Assembly: GCA_020025635.1 (NCBI GenBank)
Contig: JAHHRU010000013.1
Coordinates: 1-62,078, forward strand
DNA length: 62,078 nucleotides
Source: Allofournierella sp.
GTDB taxonomy: Bacteria > Bacillota > Clostridia > Oscillospirales > Ruminococcaceae
Direction of reading: 5' to 3'
Notes under the pieces: model-generated
Told to the model about the DNA's origin: nothing
The model's input: only the letters and a program-made list of their open reading frames with translations
Database searches by the model: none
Program-made: the position numbers and the translations under genes
In this document: positions 16,767-24,730 of the stretch, piece after piece
How positions within the stretch are numbered: position 1 is the first letter of the stretch
How the letters are laid out: each line of letters opens with the position of its first letter

Positions 16767-16799
16767 CGGCCCTCTTTTTCTGCAAAGAGGGCCGTTTTT
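16767..16799 (+). terminator. intrinsic terminator after DUF1653 gene
   Basis: CGGCCCTCTTT pairs with AAAGAGGGCCG around a short loop, followed by TTTTTG. Confidence 0.9.
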
Positions 16800-16827
16800 G
16801 TTCTGTTATTGCAAGCTCTGCCCCTTC

Positions 16828-16856
16828 TTGCAATTTTCAAAAAATGTTGCTACACT
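16828..16856 (+). promoter_or_regulatory. promoter of the RpiB-family gene
   Basis: TTGCAA (16828-16833) and TACACT (16851-16856) are 17 bp apart, with TG-C before the -10 box. Confidence 0.7.
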
Positions 16857-16922
16857 GAATATACACATGCGCCGGGCCGGCGCTCCGGTGCGTAATTTCA
16901 AACAAAAAGGGAGATCAAAGCC

Positions 16923-17594
16923 ATGAAAATCGCTCTTATCAACGAAAACAGCCAGGCTGCAAAGAACAGCCAGATCGAAGCCACCCTGAAAAAGGTGGTG
17001 GAGCCCATGGGCCACACCGTTCTCAACTGCGGCATGTTCACCGCCGAGGACGATGCCCAGCTCACCTACGTTCAGGCCGGCATCCTGGCCGCCCTGCTGC
17101 TGAACAGCGGCGCTGCCGATTATGTTGTCACCGGCTGCGGCACCGGCGAAGGCGCCATGCTGGCCTGCAACAGCTTCCCCGGCGTGATCTGCGGCCATGT
17201 GGAGGACCCGGTGGACGCCTACACCTTCGCTCAGGTAAACGACGGCAACTGTGTGGCCATGCCCTTTGCAAAGGGCTGCGGCTGGGGCATGGAGCTGAAC
17301 TGGGAGTATTCCTTTGAAAAGCTGTTCGGCTTCGGCAGCGGCAACGGCTACCCCGCCGAGCGTGTGGTGCCCGAGCAGAACAACAAAAAGATCCTGGACC
17401 TGGTGCGTGAGTGCTCCTTTGCCAGCCTGATCGAAAGCCTCAAGCGCATCGACGCCCTGCCCGCACACGAGGGCATCACCAGCCTGGAAAAGCTGGTCAC
17501 CCGTGCGGTGAACGCTCCCGGTTTCCGCAAGGTGTTCGCCGAGAACGCCCCGGCCGGCGCCATCCGTGAGTATGTGGAGAGCCTGTGGGCCTGA
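16923..17594 (+). CDS. RpiB/LacA/LacB family sugar-phosphate isomerase
   Basis: The 223-aa protein matches the RpiB fold: an N-terminal MKIALINENSQAAKN segment, then the conserved GCGTGEGAMLACNSFPGV region (~residues 76-93) that binds the sugar phosphate. The longer C-terminus is typical of the LacA/B-like branch. These enzymes interconvert aldose and ketose phosphates such as ribose-5-P or galactose-6-P. It has its own promoter and terminator and lies between the two glycan loci, so it may process a product of either. Substrate cannot be assigned from sequence alone. Confidence 0.82.
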   Translation: MKIALINENSQAAKNSQIEATLKKVVEPMGHTVLNCGMFTAEDDAQLTYVQAGILAALLLNSGAADYVVTGCGTGEGAMLACNSFPGVICGHVEDPVDAYTFAQVNDGNCVAMPFAKGCGWGMELNWEYSFEKLFGFGSGNGYPAERVVPEQNNKKILDLVRECSFASLIESLKRIDALPAHEGITSLEKLVTRAVNAPGFRKVFAENAPAGAIREYVESLWA

Positions 17595-17640
17595 TTTTCC
17601 CCGGCCAAAGGCTGCGCCTTTTCCTGAAAAGCTGAAAAAA

Positions 17641-17694
17641 CTCCCGGCCCCTCTGCCTTTTGGAAGGCGGGGGCCGGGAGCTTTTGTGTTTTTC
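17641..17694 (+). terminator. strong intrinsic terminator after the RpiB-family gene
   Basis: CTCCCGGCCCC (17641-17651) pairs with GGGGCCGGGAG (17670-17680), with an inner GCCTT/AAGGC stem, followed by a T-rich tail. Confidence 0.9.
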
Positions 17695-17774
17695 CAAAAA
17701 ATCAAAGGGTGCCTTTCCCCGCCTTCCGGTTTCCGAAAACCCCTTTTGAGCGCCTTTTTCACCCCAAAGCAAAA

Positions 17775-17805
17775 AGAGCCGGCCCCTTTTTCAAGGTCCG
17801 GCTCT
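17775..17805. repeat. left flanking hairpin of element copy 2
   Basis: AGAGCCGG...CCGGCTCT forms a hairpin closely matching the hairpin on the other side of the element (18051-18083). See the finding on terminator duplication. Confidence 0.75.
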
Positions 17806-17807
17806 CT

Positions 17808-18049
17808 GCTTGCAGATAAACCCCAATTCGGAAATAGGGATGAAATAAAATACGTTCTCATTCACGGGCATGTACCGGGAATGAGAACACCCTGACAGAA
17901 AAAAGGCCCTGTTTTGTGTGCGCAGTGCGCAAAACAGGGCCTTTTTTCGCCGGAAAGGAGTACTGAGGGAAACCGGGAAGCATCTTTTGCGCTGTGCGCA
18001 AAATGTGCGCCCGGTGTCCTTCAGAAGCTGTCGAACTTTTTCGACAGCC
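17808..18049 (+). repeat. intergenic repeat element, copy 2 (full, 242 bp)
   Basis: Full copy running from GCTTGCAGATAAA to TCGACAGCC. In order it holds the stem GTTCTCATTC/GAATGAGAAC, an 18-bp stem flanked by A and T runs (GGCCCTGTTTTG with its complement), a long-range stem (CTGAGGGAAACCGGG with CCCGGTGTCCTTCAG) enclosing TTTTGCGC/GCGCAAAA, and a terminal hairpin near CTGTCGAA/TTCGACAG. It lies between the convergent isomerase and GH20 genes. It differs from copy 3 at only a few positions. Confidence 0.93.
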
Positions 18050-18050
18050 A

Positions 18051-18083
18051 AAAAGCCGGGCCCTTTTTCAGGGTCCGGCTCTT
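18051..18083. terminator. terminator hairpin right of element copy 2
   Basis: AAAGCCGGGCCC pairs with GGGTCCGGCT and adjoining bases. On the minus strand it lies just after the GH20 stop codon at 18095 and would terminate that operon. It is nearly the same as the hairpin at 17775-17805. Confidence 0.75.
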
Positions 18084-18094
18084 TGCTTTCAAAA

Positions 18095-19978
18095 TCAGGG
18101 GGTGCCCGCAGCCTTTGCGGGGCTCACGCTTTCCTTCCAGAAGAAGCAGCCGTGCATTTCGCCTGCGGAATCCAGATACTTCATCCGATCCCCTTCCAGC
18201 TCTTCCAGGCAGGGCACACGTCCCTCCAGGTAATCCCGGATGCGCACCGCGGCGGTATCCAGGCGGGCCAGGGTGGCGCCCATGCGGCCGTCCAGAATGT
18301 CAAAGCCATGGGGGCGGTTGGTGGTCATCCACTCGGTGCGCCATGCACGGCGCACGGTGTCCAGCCGGTGCTGCACATCGGGAATGACCTCAGCGGCGAT
18401 CCGCTCAAGGCCGGTCTTGTCCCCTGCCTTGTAAGCGGTGCGGATCACCAGGCCCAGCTCAGCCTTCACGGCCAGCAGGCTGGCCAGCTTTGCGTAGAAA
18501 TCGAACAGCCGGTCATAGGGGGCTTTCGCCTGGGCCGCATACTGAACGTATTCCGAAGCCAGCTTTTCGTACTCGGCACCAACGCCCCGGCCGCGCACGT
18601 CCTCATCCAGAACGCCCAGCAGCGGGTCCTGATACAGAAGGAACTTGCAGGCATTCACATCGTTCACCTGCTCCCCGAAGGTTCCGGGGCGGTTGAAGCG
18701 GGACATCTCCATAAAGGGCTTTGCATCCACACCGCAGCAGGCGGCAAAGCGCTTTGCAAGCCGGTCCTCATCCTCCGAGCCGGTGTAGCAGAACTCCGCA
18801 TACAGCTGCAGGGTGAGCAGGGTGCTGTTCACGCTGGCCTCTGCGCCGTCATCGCCCCAAAGGGTGAGCCACATATCCCGGGTGCCGGCCTTTTTGCAGG
18901 CTCGCAGGGATGCAAGGCTGTTCTTGCGGCACAGCTTGTAATCGGTCACCGGCGAAAGCCAGTTCCAGGCGCCGCCCGCAAAGGCAGTCTCGGGGTCCAT
19001 CTTGCGGTGGATGTCCATGCGGGAGCGGCAGAACTCCTCATCGTCGTGATAGTAGTCCCAGTAAACCAGCTGCAGGCCCTCAGGCAGGGCATGCTTTACC
19101 TCTTCGGGGATCTCGGTCACGTTGTAGTAGTTGCCGTCCGGCGAAAGCAGGCGGAAGAACATATCGCTCCACATCATGGGGGCGAAGCCCTGCTTTTTGG
19201 CCATTTCGCAAACCTTTGCAAGGTGCCGCAGCATAATGGCCGAAGGCTCCTCGAAGCCGTGCTGGGCCAGATGCTTGCCCAGGCCCAGGCCCATGGCCTC
19301 GTCCATGCCGATGTGCACCTTGCCCGAGCTGAAGCATTCCCGCAGCGAAGCAAAGATCTTTTCCAGCAGTGCATCGGTCTCGGGGCTGTCGGTCAACAGC
19401 ACATCGTTGCAGTCCAGATATTTTTCCTTGGCAGCGGGCCAGTGCAGGAACCGCTCCAGGTGGGCCAGGGTCTGCACGCAGGGGATCAGCTCAATGCCAA
19501 GCTCGGCCGCATAGCGGTCAATGGCCCGCAGGTCCTCCCGGGTGTAGCCGCCGCGCATATAACCGAACCAGGGCTCGCCGGGCACCGGGTAGGTGTCCTC
19601 GGTGTAAAGCATGAACTGGGTATAGCCCATAGCGGCCAGCCGGCGCAGCAGCGAAAGCACGGTCTCGGGCCGGGGCACTGCGTTGCGGCTCACATCCAGC
19701 ATGGCGCCCAGCCGCTCAAAGGCCGGCACCTCCCGGATGTCGTTTGCCAGCTCCGAGCCTTCCTGGCCGAATTCCTCGGCCAGGATGCCCAGCGCTCTGC
19801 AAAGCTGTGGGATGTTCTGATATTCAAGCTCGATGCCCTCTGCCGTGCGGCGAAGGCTCAAAGGGCCGCCCTCATGGGCAGACACCCGGATACCGTTTTC
19901 GGAAAATTCCACACCCAGATCCCGGGCGGTTTCCAGAACCGCAGCCGGAAGAGCCGGTCCATTCCAGTTAAATACCAT
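18095..19978 (-). CDS. GH20 beta-N-acetylhexosaminidase, cytoplasmic
   Basis: The 627-aa protein has an N-terminal GH20b-like domain (~1-85) and a TIM barrel (~90-400). The catalytic pair is D226-E227 in HIGMDEA, preceded by MLDVSRN and followed by WSDMFFR. A long C-terminal helical domain matches the intracellular GH20C-like group (about the same length). No signal peptide is present. It removes terminal GlcNAc or GalNAc from imported oligosaccharides through the oxazoline mechanism known for GH20. AAGGAGG precedes the ATG. It is the last gene of the minus-strand ABC operon. Confidence 0.93.
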   Translation of the reverse strand: MVFNWNGPALPAAVLETARDLGVEFSENGIRVSAHEGGPLSLRRTAEGIELEYQNIPQLCRALGILAEEFGQEGSELANDIREVPAFERLGAMLDVSRNAVPRPETVLSLLRRLAAMGYTQFMLYTEDTYPVPGEPWFGYMRGGYTREDLRAIDRYAAELGIELIPCVQTLAHLERFLHWPAAKEKYLDCNDVLLTDSPETDALLEKIFASLRECFSSGKVHIGMDEAMGLGLGKHLAQHGFEEPSAIMLRHLAKVCEMAKKQGFAPMMWSDMFFRLLSPDGNYYNVTEIPEEVKHALPEGLQLVYWDYYHDDEEFCRSRMDIHRKMDPETAFAGGAWNWLSPVTDYKLCRKNSLASLRACKKAGTRDMWLTLWGDDGAEASVNSTLLTLQLYAEFCYTGSEDEDRLAKRFAACCGVDAKPFMEMSRFNRPGTFGEQVNDVNACKFLLYQDPLLGVLDEDVRGRGVGAEYEKLASEYVQYAAQAKAPYDRLFDFYAKLASLLAVKAELGLVIRTAYKAGDKTGLERIAAEVIPDVQHRLDTVRRAWRTEWMTTNRPHGFDILDGRMGATLARLDTAAVRIRDYLEGRVPCLEELEGDRMKYLDSAGEMHGCFFWKESVSPAKAAGTP

Positions 19979-20025
19979 GGGATGGTTCCTCCTTGATTTG
20001 AAAAATCAAACAGTTTTCGGTCAAA

Positions 20026-20904
20026 TCAGCCCTTGACACCGCCGTTGGTGATGCCGGAGATGATGGTCTTGGACAATGCCAGGAACAAAAGCAGAGTGGG
20101 CAGGAACACGATCACAACTGCTGCGAACAGGCCGCCCCAGTCGCCGGTGTACTGCATGGCGGTCAGGATGCTCTTCAGGCCGGGGCCGACCGACATGTTC
20201 CGTTCGGAAGCGGCGAAGATCAAAGACATGAAGTACTCGTTCCAGATGCCCATGAAAATGAAGATGGACACGGTCACGATGCCGGGCTGGGCCAGGGGCA
20301 GCATGATCACCCAGAAGGTCTTCATGGGCGAGCAGCCGTCAATGGCGGCAGCCTCTTCATACACATGAGACAGCTGGCTGAAGAAGGTGATCAGGAAGGT
20401 GGTGGTGTAGGGCACCTGCATGCCGATGTACAGCAGGATCAGAACGATCTTGGAGCTGGAAACGCCCATATGTACAGCCATCGAGAACAGGGGCAGAACG
20501 ATCATGATCTGGGGGATGCTCATTGCGGCAACCAGGCCGGTCTTAATGGGTGCGTTGCCCTTGAACACGTTGCGGGCCAGCACATAGGCGGCGGGGGCGC
20601 TTACCAGCACGGTGCCCACCATGGTGCAGGTGGCGTACAGCAGCGAGTTCATAAAGTAGGTGGAAATGCTGTTTGCCTTCCAGGCACGGGCATAGTTTTC
20701 AAAGTGCAGGCCGCTTTCAAACTTGAACACCTGGCCGCGCATGATCTCGGGCGAGGTGGAAAGGCTTGCGCCGGTGATCCACACCAGCATCACGATGGTG
20801 AACAGCACCCACAGGCCCACAATGATGTGGCCGGGCAGAAGCTTTAACTGGTTGGGCGCAACCGAAGAATCGGCACGTTTGGATTTCTTTTTCAGCTTAT
20901 TCAT
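20026..20904 (-). CDS. carbohydrate ABC transporter permease (MalG-like)
   Basis: The 292-aa CUT1 permease has six membrane segments, an EAA loop (YEEAAAIDGCSPMKTFW, about residue 190) and the C-terminal KTIISGITNGGVKG typical of MalG-like subunits. ATG at 20904 is preferred over a GTG at 20913 because GGAGG sits 10 bases before the ATG but only one base before the GTG. It pairs with the permease at 20920. No ATPase is encoded in the operon. Confidence 0.93.
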   Translation of the reverse strand: MNKLKKKSKRADSSVAPNQLKLLPGHIIVGLWVLFTIVMLVWITGASLSTSPEIMRGQVFKFESGLHFENYARAWKANSISTYFMNSLLYATCTMVGTVLVSAPAAYVLARNVFKGNAPIKTGLVAAMSIPQIMIVLPLFSMAVHMGVSSSKIVLILLYIGMQVPYTTTFLITFFSQLSHVYEEAAAIDGCSPMKTFWVIMLPLAQPGIVTVSIFIFMGIWNEYFMSLIFAASERNMSVGPGLKSILTAMQYTGDWGGLFAAVVIVFLPTLLLFLALSKTIISGITNGGVKG

Positions 20905-20919
20905 TCCGCTCACGCCTCC

Positions 20920-21825
20920 TTACAGCTCGTAATCATCGTTCTTGATGCCAACATTGATCAGAAGGAACGCCAGCAGAACAACAATGGTCATAACAACACC
21001 CACCGCGGCAGCCATGCCGCCGTCACGGGCAGAGTTGCCGGTGGTGCCGAAGGCCAGGTTGTACATGTAGATGAACGGGGTGATGGTGGAAGACTCGCTT
21101 GCCAGAGGTGCGCTCCACATCTGGCTCCAAACGAAGAAGCCCACAACGCCGATGCTCCAGAAGGTCAGGCAGGTCTTGAACACGTTGCGCAGCAGCGGCA
21201 GGGTGATCATGCTGAACTGCTTCACCTTGTTGGCGCCGTCAATGGTGGCAGCCTCGTAAATGTCCTGGGGCAGCTGCTCGATGCCGCTCATAAAGATCAG
21301 CATATAGTAGCCAACCGAGCCAAAACAGAAAGCGATCAGCAGGGTGACAAACTTGATATCGCCGTTCATGTAGTCCAGCTTTGCAAGCTTATCGGCACCG
21401 ATCGCCTTGAAGACGGTGTGCAGCAGGCCGAAGCGCTTGTTGTAGATGTAGTTGATCCACATGGTAGAGATCGCAACTGCGTTGATGATGTTGGGGATGT
21501 AGACCACGGCACGGTAGAAGCTCTTGAAGCGCACGCCGCTGGTCAGGATGACCGCAAACAGCAGCGCGATCGCCAGAACCGCAATGCCGCCGAAAAGCCA
21601 GATCTTCATCATGTTGAGCATTGCCACACGGAAGATGGTGGTATTTGCCAGGGTAACATAGTTGCTGATGCCTACAAACTTCCACAGACTCGCGGGATCG
21701 CTGATGGCTTCCACTTTAAAAAAGCTCATAACGAGCGTACGGCAGATGGGGTAAACGAAAATGCCGAAGAAGAAGATCAGGGCCGGGGTCAGGAAGCAAA
21801 CGATCATTTTCTTGTCTTGTTTCAA
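20920..21825 (-). CDS. carbohydrate ABC transporter permease (MalF-like), TTG start
   Basis: The 301-aa permease has six membrane segments and an EAA loop (YEAATIDGANKVKQFS, ~205). The only start with a good site is TTG at 21825, six bases after AAGGAGAGG, an uncommon start that may lower expression relative to the binding protein. A long structured intergenic region separates it from the upstream binding-protein gene. It forms the membrane pore with the next gene. Confidence 0.92.
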   Translation of the reverse strand: MKQDKKMIVCFLTPALIFFFGIFVYPICRTLVMSFFKVEAISDPASLWKFVGISNYVTLANTTIFRVAMLNMMKIWLFGGIAVLAIALLFAVILTSGVRFKSFYRAVVYIPNIINAVAISTMWINYIYNKRFGLLHTVFKAIGADKLAKLDYMNGDIKFVTLLIAFCFGSVGYYMLIFMSGIEQLPQDIYEAATIDGANKVKQFSMITLPLLRNVFKTCLTFWSIGVVGFFVWSQMWSAPLASESSTITPFIYMYNLAFGTTGNSARDGGMAAAVGVVMTIVVLLAFLLINVGIKNDDYEL

Positions 21826-21845
21826 AGGATACCTCTCCTTTCATC

Positions 21846-22040
21846 TGTGCCTTTTTTGCATGAAGCAAAAAAGCACAGCACGGTTTTGCTCCTGTTCGAA
21901 CGTTTTTGTCTTGCCTTTTTTACCAGAACAAGGAGGGCGACAGTGCTCCTGACCAGGCACGGTCCTGCCTGGTAGAAACGGGTCCTGCCGTCCTCCTTGA
22001 CGAGGTGTTATTTTTACGGAATAAACCCTTCTATTCCGTA
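21846..22040 (-). other. intergenic stem-loops between binding-protein and permease genes
   Basis: The transcribed 247-bp gap holds several stems. TACGGAATA/TATTCCGTA lies at 22015-22040. A large stem (21930-21943 with 21985-21998, 12 of 14 paired) encloses ACCAGGCA/TGCCTGGT at 21952-21973. A hairpin beside T-runs lies at 21846-21876. Such structures after malE-like genes usually protect the binding-protein mRNA and reduce readthrough to the permeases. Confidence 0.65.
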
Positions 22041-22072
22041 CCTGTTTTGAAGGAAGCTTTTTCCGTTAAAGC

Positions 22073-23371
22073 TTACTTCATGCTGCCCATCTCTTCGATG
22101 AACTGCTCAGGGGTCACGTCACGCTTGCACAGCTTGATCATGGCATCCTGGATGAATGCTTCGTAGTTAGAGTTGTTGGTCAGGCCAACGTTCCACTCGT
22201 AGGTCTTGGTCATGTTCTTGAAGTAGGGCTCAGCGCCGGCAACAACTGCGGGCCACTGGGTGTTCTCTACGTCAGCGGGGATGGAGATAACGGTCTCAGA
22301 CATCTTCAGGTCGTACTCGCCGGTAACAACGCTCAGGATGAAGTCGAAAGCTTCCTGCTTGTGCTCGCTCTTCTCAACGATGCCGAAGCCCTGGCTGCCA
22401 ACCATGGAAGCCTCGATGCCGTCAACGCCGCCCTCAACTGCGGGCCAGGGGAAGAAGCCCCAGTTCACAGCCTTGCCGGTGTTCTGGATGATCTCGTTGG
22501 GAACCCAGGAAGCGTTCAGGATCATGGCGCTCTCTTCGAAGCCGATCTCGTTCTGGCCTTCGGGGTAGTTTGCGGGAGCATGCTCAGACATATAGCCCTT
22601 GTCGAACAGGGTGTAGATGTCCTTAGCGGCCTGCAGAGCCTCGGGAGACTCCTTCCAGCCCACGGTATCACGCAACTCGTTGAGCTTGTCCTGGCCGATG
22701 TAGCGGGCAGCCTGGTAGCCGTACAGCAGGCCGACACCGTCAGAGTTGCAGGTCATGGGGTTCACGCCGGAAGCCTTGACCTTCTCGCACAGCTTGAGCA
22801 GATCGTCAAAGGTTGCGGGAGCAGCCTCTTCCTCGGTAACGCCTGCAGCTGCGAACATATCCTTATCGTACCAAACGCCGGTGGTGAACGGCTGGTAAGG
22901 CATGCACTTGAGCTTGCCTTCGCCGAACTTCAGGGCGTTGTCCAGCAGCACGGGCATGATGTGCTTCTGGTAATCAGCGGCATTTGCCATCTCGGTCAGG
23001 TCAGCCAGATACTTGCCGTTCTGCTTCACCAGCTGCTGAGCATCGGTATCAAAGAAGTCGACCTTCTGGCCGGCATCCAGGGCGGGTCCGATCAGGGTCT
23101 TCACGTCACGGCCCTTCCATTCAATATTGATGTGCACGCCGGTAGCCTTCTCGTAAGCTTCAGCGGCCTCCTGAATGACCTTTGCCTGGCCTTCGGTGGA
23201 GTTCCACATGGACCAGTAGGTCAGTTCAACTTTATCACCTGCTGCAGGAGCAGCTGCCTCAGAACCGTCTGCTGCGGGAGCAGAAGCATCAGAAGCGGGA
23301 GCGCCGCCGCAGCCAACCAGCATGCTGGCAGCCAGAGCGAACGCAGTGAGTAAGCTCAGTACTTTTTTCAT
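22073..23371 (-). CDS. carbohydrate-binding lipoprotein (extracellular solute-binding family 1)
   Basis: The 432-aa precursor has a lipoprotein signal ending in M-L-V-G-C, an Ala/Ser linker and a MalE-like fold (ELTYWSMWNSTEGQAK, then the ATGVHINIEWKG region). ATG at 23371 follows GAGAGG. Codons here are less GC-rich than in neighbouring genes, as common in highly expressed binding proteins. It is the first gene of the minus-strand operon that ends in the GH20 gene, so its ligand probably carries a terminal HexNAc. It is divergent from the AraC regulator. Confidence 0.93.
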   Translation of the reverse strand: MKKVLSLLTAFALAASMLVGCGGAPASDASAPAADGSEAAAPAAGDKVELTYWSMWNSTEGQAKVIQEAAEAYEKATGVHINIEWKGRDVKTLIGPALDAGQKVDFFDTDAQQLVKQNGKYLADLTEMANAADYQKHIMPVLLDNALKFGEGKLKCMPYQPFTTGVWYDKDMFAAAGVTEEEAAPATFDDLLKLCEKVKASGVNPMTCNSDGVGLLYGYQAARYIGQDKLNELRDTVGWKESPEALQAAKDIYTLFDKGYMSEHAPANYPEGQNEIGFEESAMILNASWVPNEIIQNTGKAVNWGFFPWPAVEGGVDGIEASMVGSQGFGIVEKSEHKQEAFDFILSVVTGEYDLKMSETVISIPADVENTQWPAVVAGAEPYFKNMTKTYEWNVGLTNNSNYEAFIQDAMIKLCKRDVTPEQFIEEMGSMK

Positions 23372-23588
23372 GGTAAATTGCCTCTCTTTCATTATGTGTC
23401 CCGGCGGAATAACCTTCCGCCAAGGTATTGTCACGGCCGCCGGCAGGACCGAGCCGGGAAAGCCATGTTCAATCAGGGTCTTGTCTGCCGCTGTTCGGCG
23501 GCTTTTTTCAGAAAACGGTGCCGATTTTGCATTTAAACAGCCTTTTCGTCTCTTTATTGCTTAAAATCGCTTCACAGTTTCTGGTATT

Positions 23589-23635
23589 ATTGTACACCCC
23601 GCCAGGCGTGATGTACAGTAACAGAGTAGTAACAG
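23589..23635 (-). promoter_or_regulatory. promoter of the GH20 ABC operon with upstream direct repeats
   Basis: On the minus strand TGTACA (23612-23617) and TACAAT (23589-23594) are 17 bp apart. Two AGTAACAG copies lie 11 bp apart (23617-23624 and 23628-23635), next to the -35 box on one helical face. They may be activator sites for the divergent AraC protein. Confidence 0.5.
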
Positions 23636-23710
23636 TTTGATTAAAAAGCAACAGCAGCAATTTTCTGCCGTTCCTTCCGCCTTTTGCGGCGCAGTATGTA
23701 TTGTACACCC

Positions 23711-23739
23711 TTGTTTCCCGCTTTTGAATATGTTATATT
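23711..23739 (+). promoter_or_regulatory. promoter of the AraC regulator gene
   Basis: TTGTTT (23711-23716) and TATATT (23734-23739) are 17 bp apart, with TG-T before the -10 box. Confidence 0.6.
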
Positions 23740-23767
23740 GGTGTAAGGGTTATATTTATTGATTATT

Positions 23768-23806
23768 CCCTGTATATTTTACGATTCCCCTGTGTAATTT
23801 TACGAT
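23768..23806 (+). promoter_or_regulatory. two direct repeats in the araC-type leader
   Basis: CCCTGTATATTTTACGAT (23768-23785) is repeated with one insertion as CCCTGTGTAATTTTACGAT (23788-23806), 20 bp apart. It lies between the promoter and the ATG at 23841. This spacing fits a dimeric AraC-family autoregulatory site. Confidence 0.6.
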
Positions 23807-23840
23807 AAGGCCCAAACGGGATTTTGGAGCGTGTTTTCTT

Positions 23841-24686
23841 ATGAACAAACTTTTTGAACCGAAAAAGCCGGTCTCTTTCGGCAGCTGCGGAAAGCTGCAC
23901 TACGCCTTCCACTCGCTTTTCGAACGGGACTGGAACGGCCTGCGCCACAGCCACAACTGCTCGGAGATCTTTTTCTGCCTCAACGGCCGGGGCTCTTTTT
24001 CCGTGCGGGACAAGGCGGAAAAGGTCGGCCCCTTCGATTTTGTTTTCGTGAACCCCCATGTGGAGCATTCGGAAAGCTCTTCCATCGAAAGCCCGCTGGA
24101 ATATGTCTGCCTTGGCATTTCGGGCATGGAGCTTCCGCTGGCAAACCCGTCGGGCGGGTATTTCCTTGCAAACTACAAAAATTTTTCGGCCCGCATCCTG
24201 GGGCTTCTGTCCGCCCTTCTGCACGAGCTGCAGGCGCAGGATCAAAGCTTTGAAGAGATCTGCTCCCACCTGATGGAGATCATGATCCTTTATCTGGACC
24301 GGATCACCTCCTTTCGCCCGGTGCCCACCCTCACCCCCTCCGGCCGCACCGACCCCATGCTGGACTGGCTGCGGGAATACCTGGACGAAAACTTCGCCCG
24401 GGACCTGAACCTGGACCAGCTGGCCGTCAAGGTGGGCATGAACAAATACAGCCTCATCAAAAATTTCCAGCAGCGCTACGGCACCACCCCCATCCATTAT
24501 CTGCTGGACCGCCGCTTCAGCCAGGCCAAGTTCCTTCTGGAAACCACCCAAAGCACCATCCGCCAGATCTCGGACGCCCTGGGCTTTTCCTCGCCCAGCT
24601 ATTTTTCCCAGTGCTTCCAGCGGCGGGAGGGCATCTCCCCCACCGAATACCGGCTGCGTGCCAGCCACCCCCATGATCGTTCTTAA
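23841..24686 (+). CDS. AraC-family transcriptional regulator with cupin sensor domain
   Basis: The 281-aa protein has an N-terminal cupin-like ligand domain (~15-110, with HSHNCSEIFFCLNGRG) and a C-terminal double helix-turn-helix (~180-275, ending in SPSYFSQCFQRREGISPTEYR). Members sense sugars and activate transport operons. It lies divergent from the GH20-ABC operon and upstream of the sulfatase and oxidoreductase genes, so it probably controls this whole locus. The leader has a 20-bp-spaced direct repeat. The start follows GGAG at moderate distance. Confidence 0.92.
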   Translation: MNKLFEPKKPVSFGSCGKLHYAFHSLFERDWNGLRHSHNCSEIFFCLNGRGSFSVRDKAEKVGPFDFVFVNPHVEHSESSSIESPLEYVCLGISGMELPLANPSGGYFLANYKNFSARILGLLSALLHELQAQDQSFEEICSHLMEIMILYLDRITSFRPVPTLTPSGRTDPMLDWLREYLDENFARDLNLDQLAVKVGMNKYSLIKNFQQRYGTTPIHYLLDRRFSQAKFLLETTQSTIRQISDALGFSSPSYFSQCFQRREGISPTEYRLRASHPHDRS

Positions 24687-24730
24687 GCTCAAAAGGCTTC
24701 GGATAATAAAGAAAGGAAGGCATTTTAAAA

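Noticed and set aside
17918..19996. 692-codon plus-strand frame opposite the GH20 gene
   Set aside because: Antisense to a clear GH20 enzyme and passes through the repeat element.
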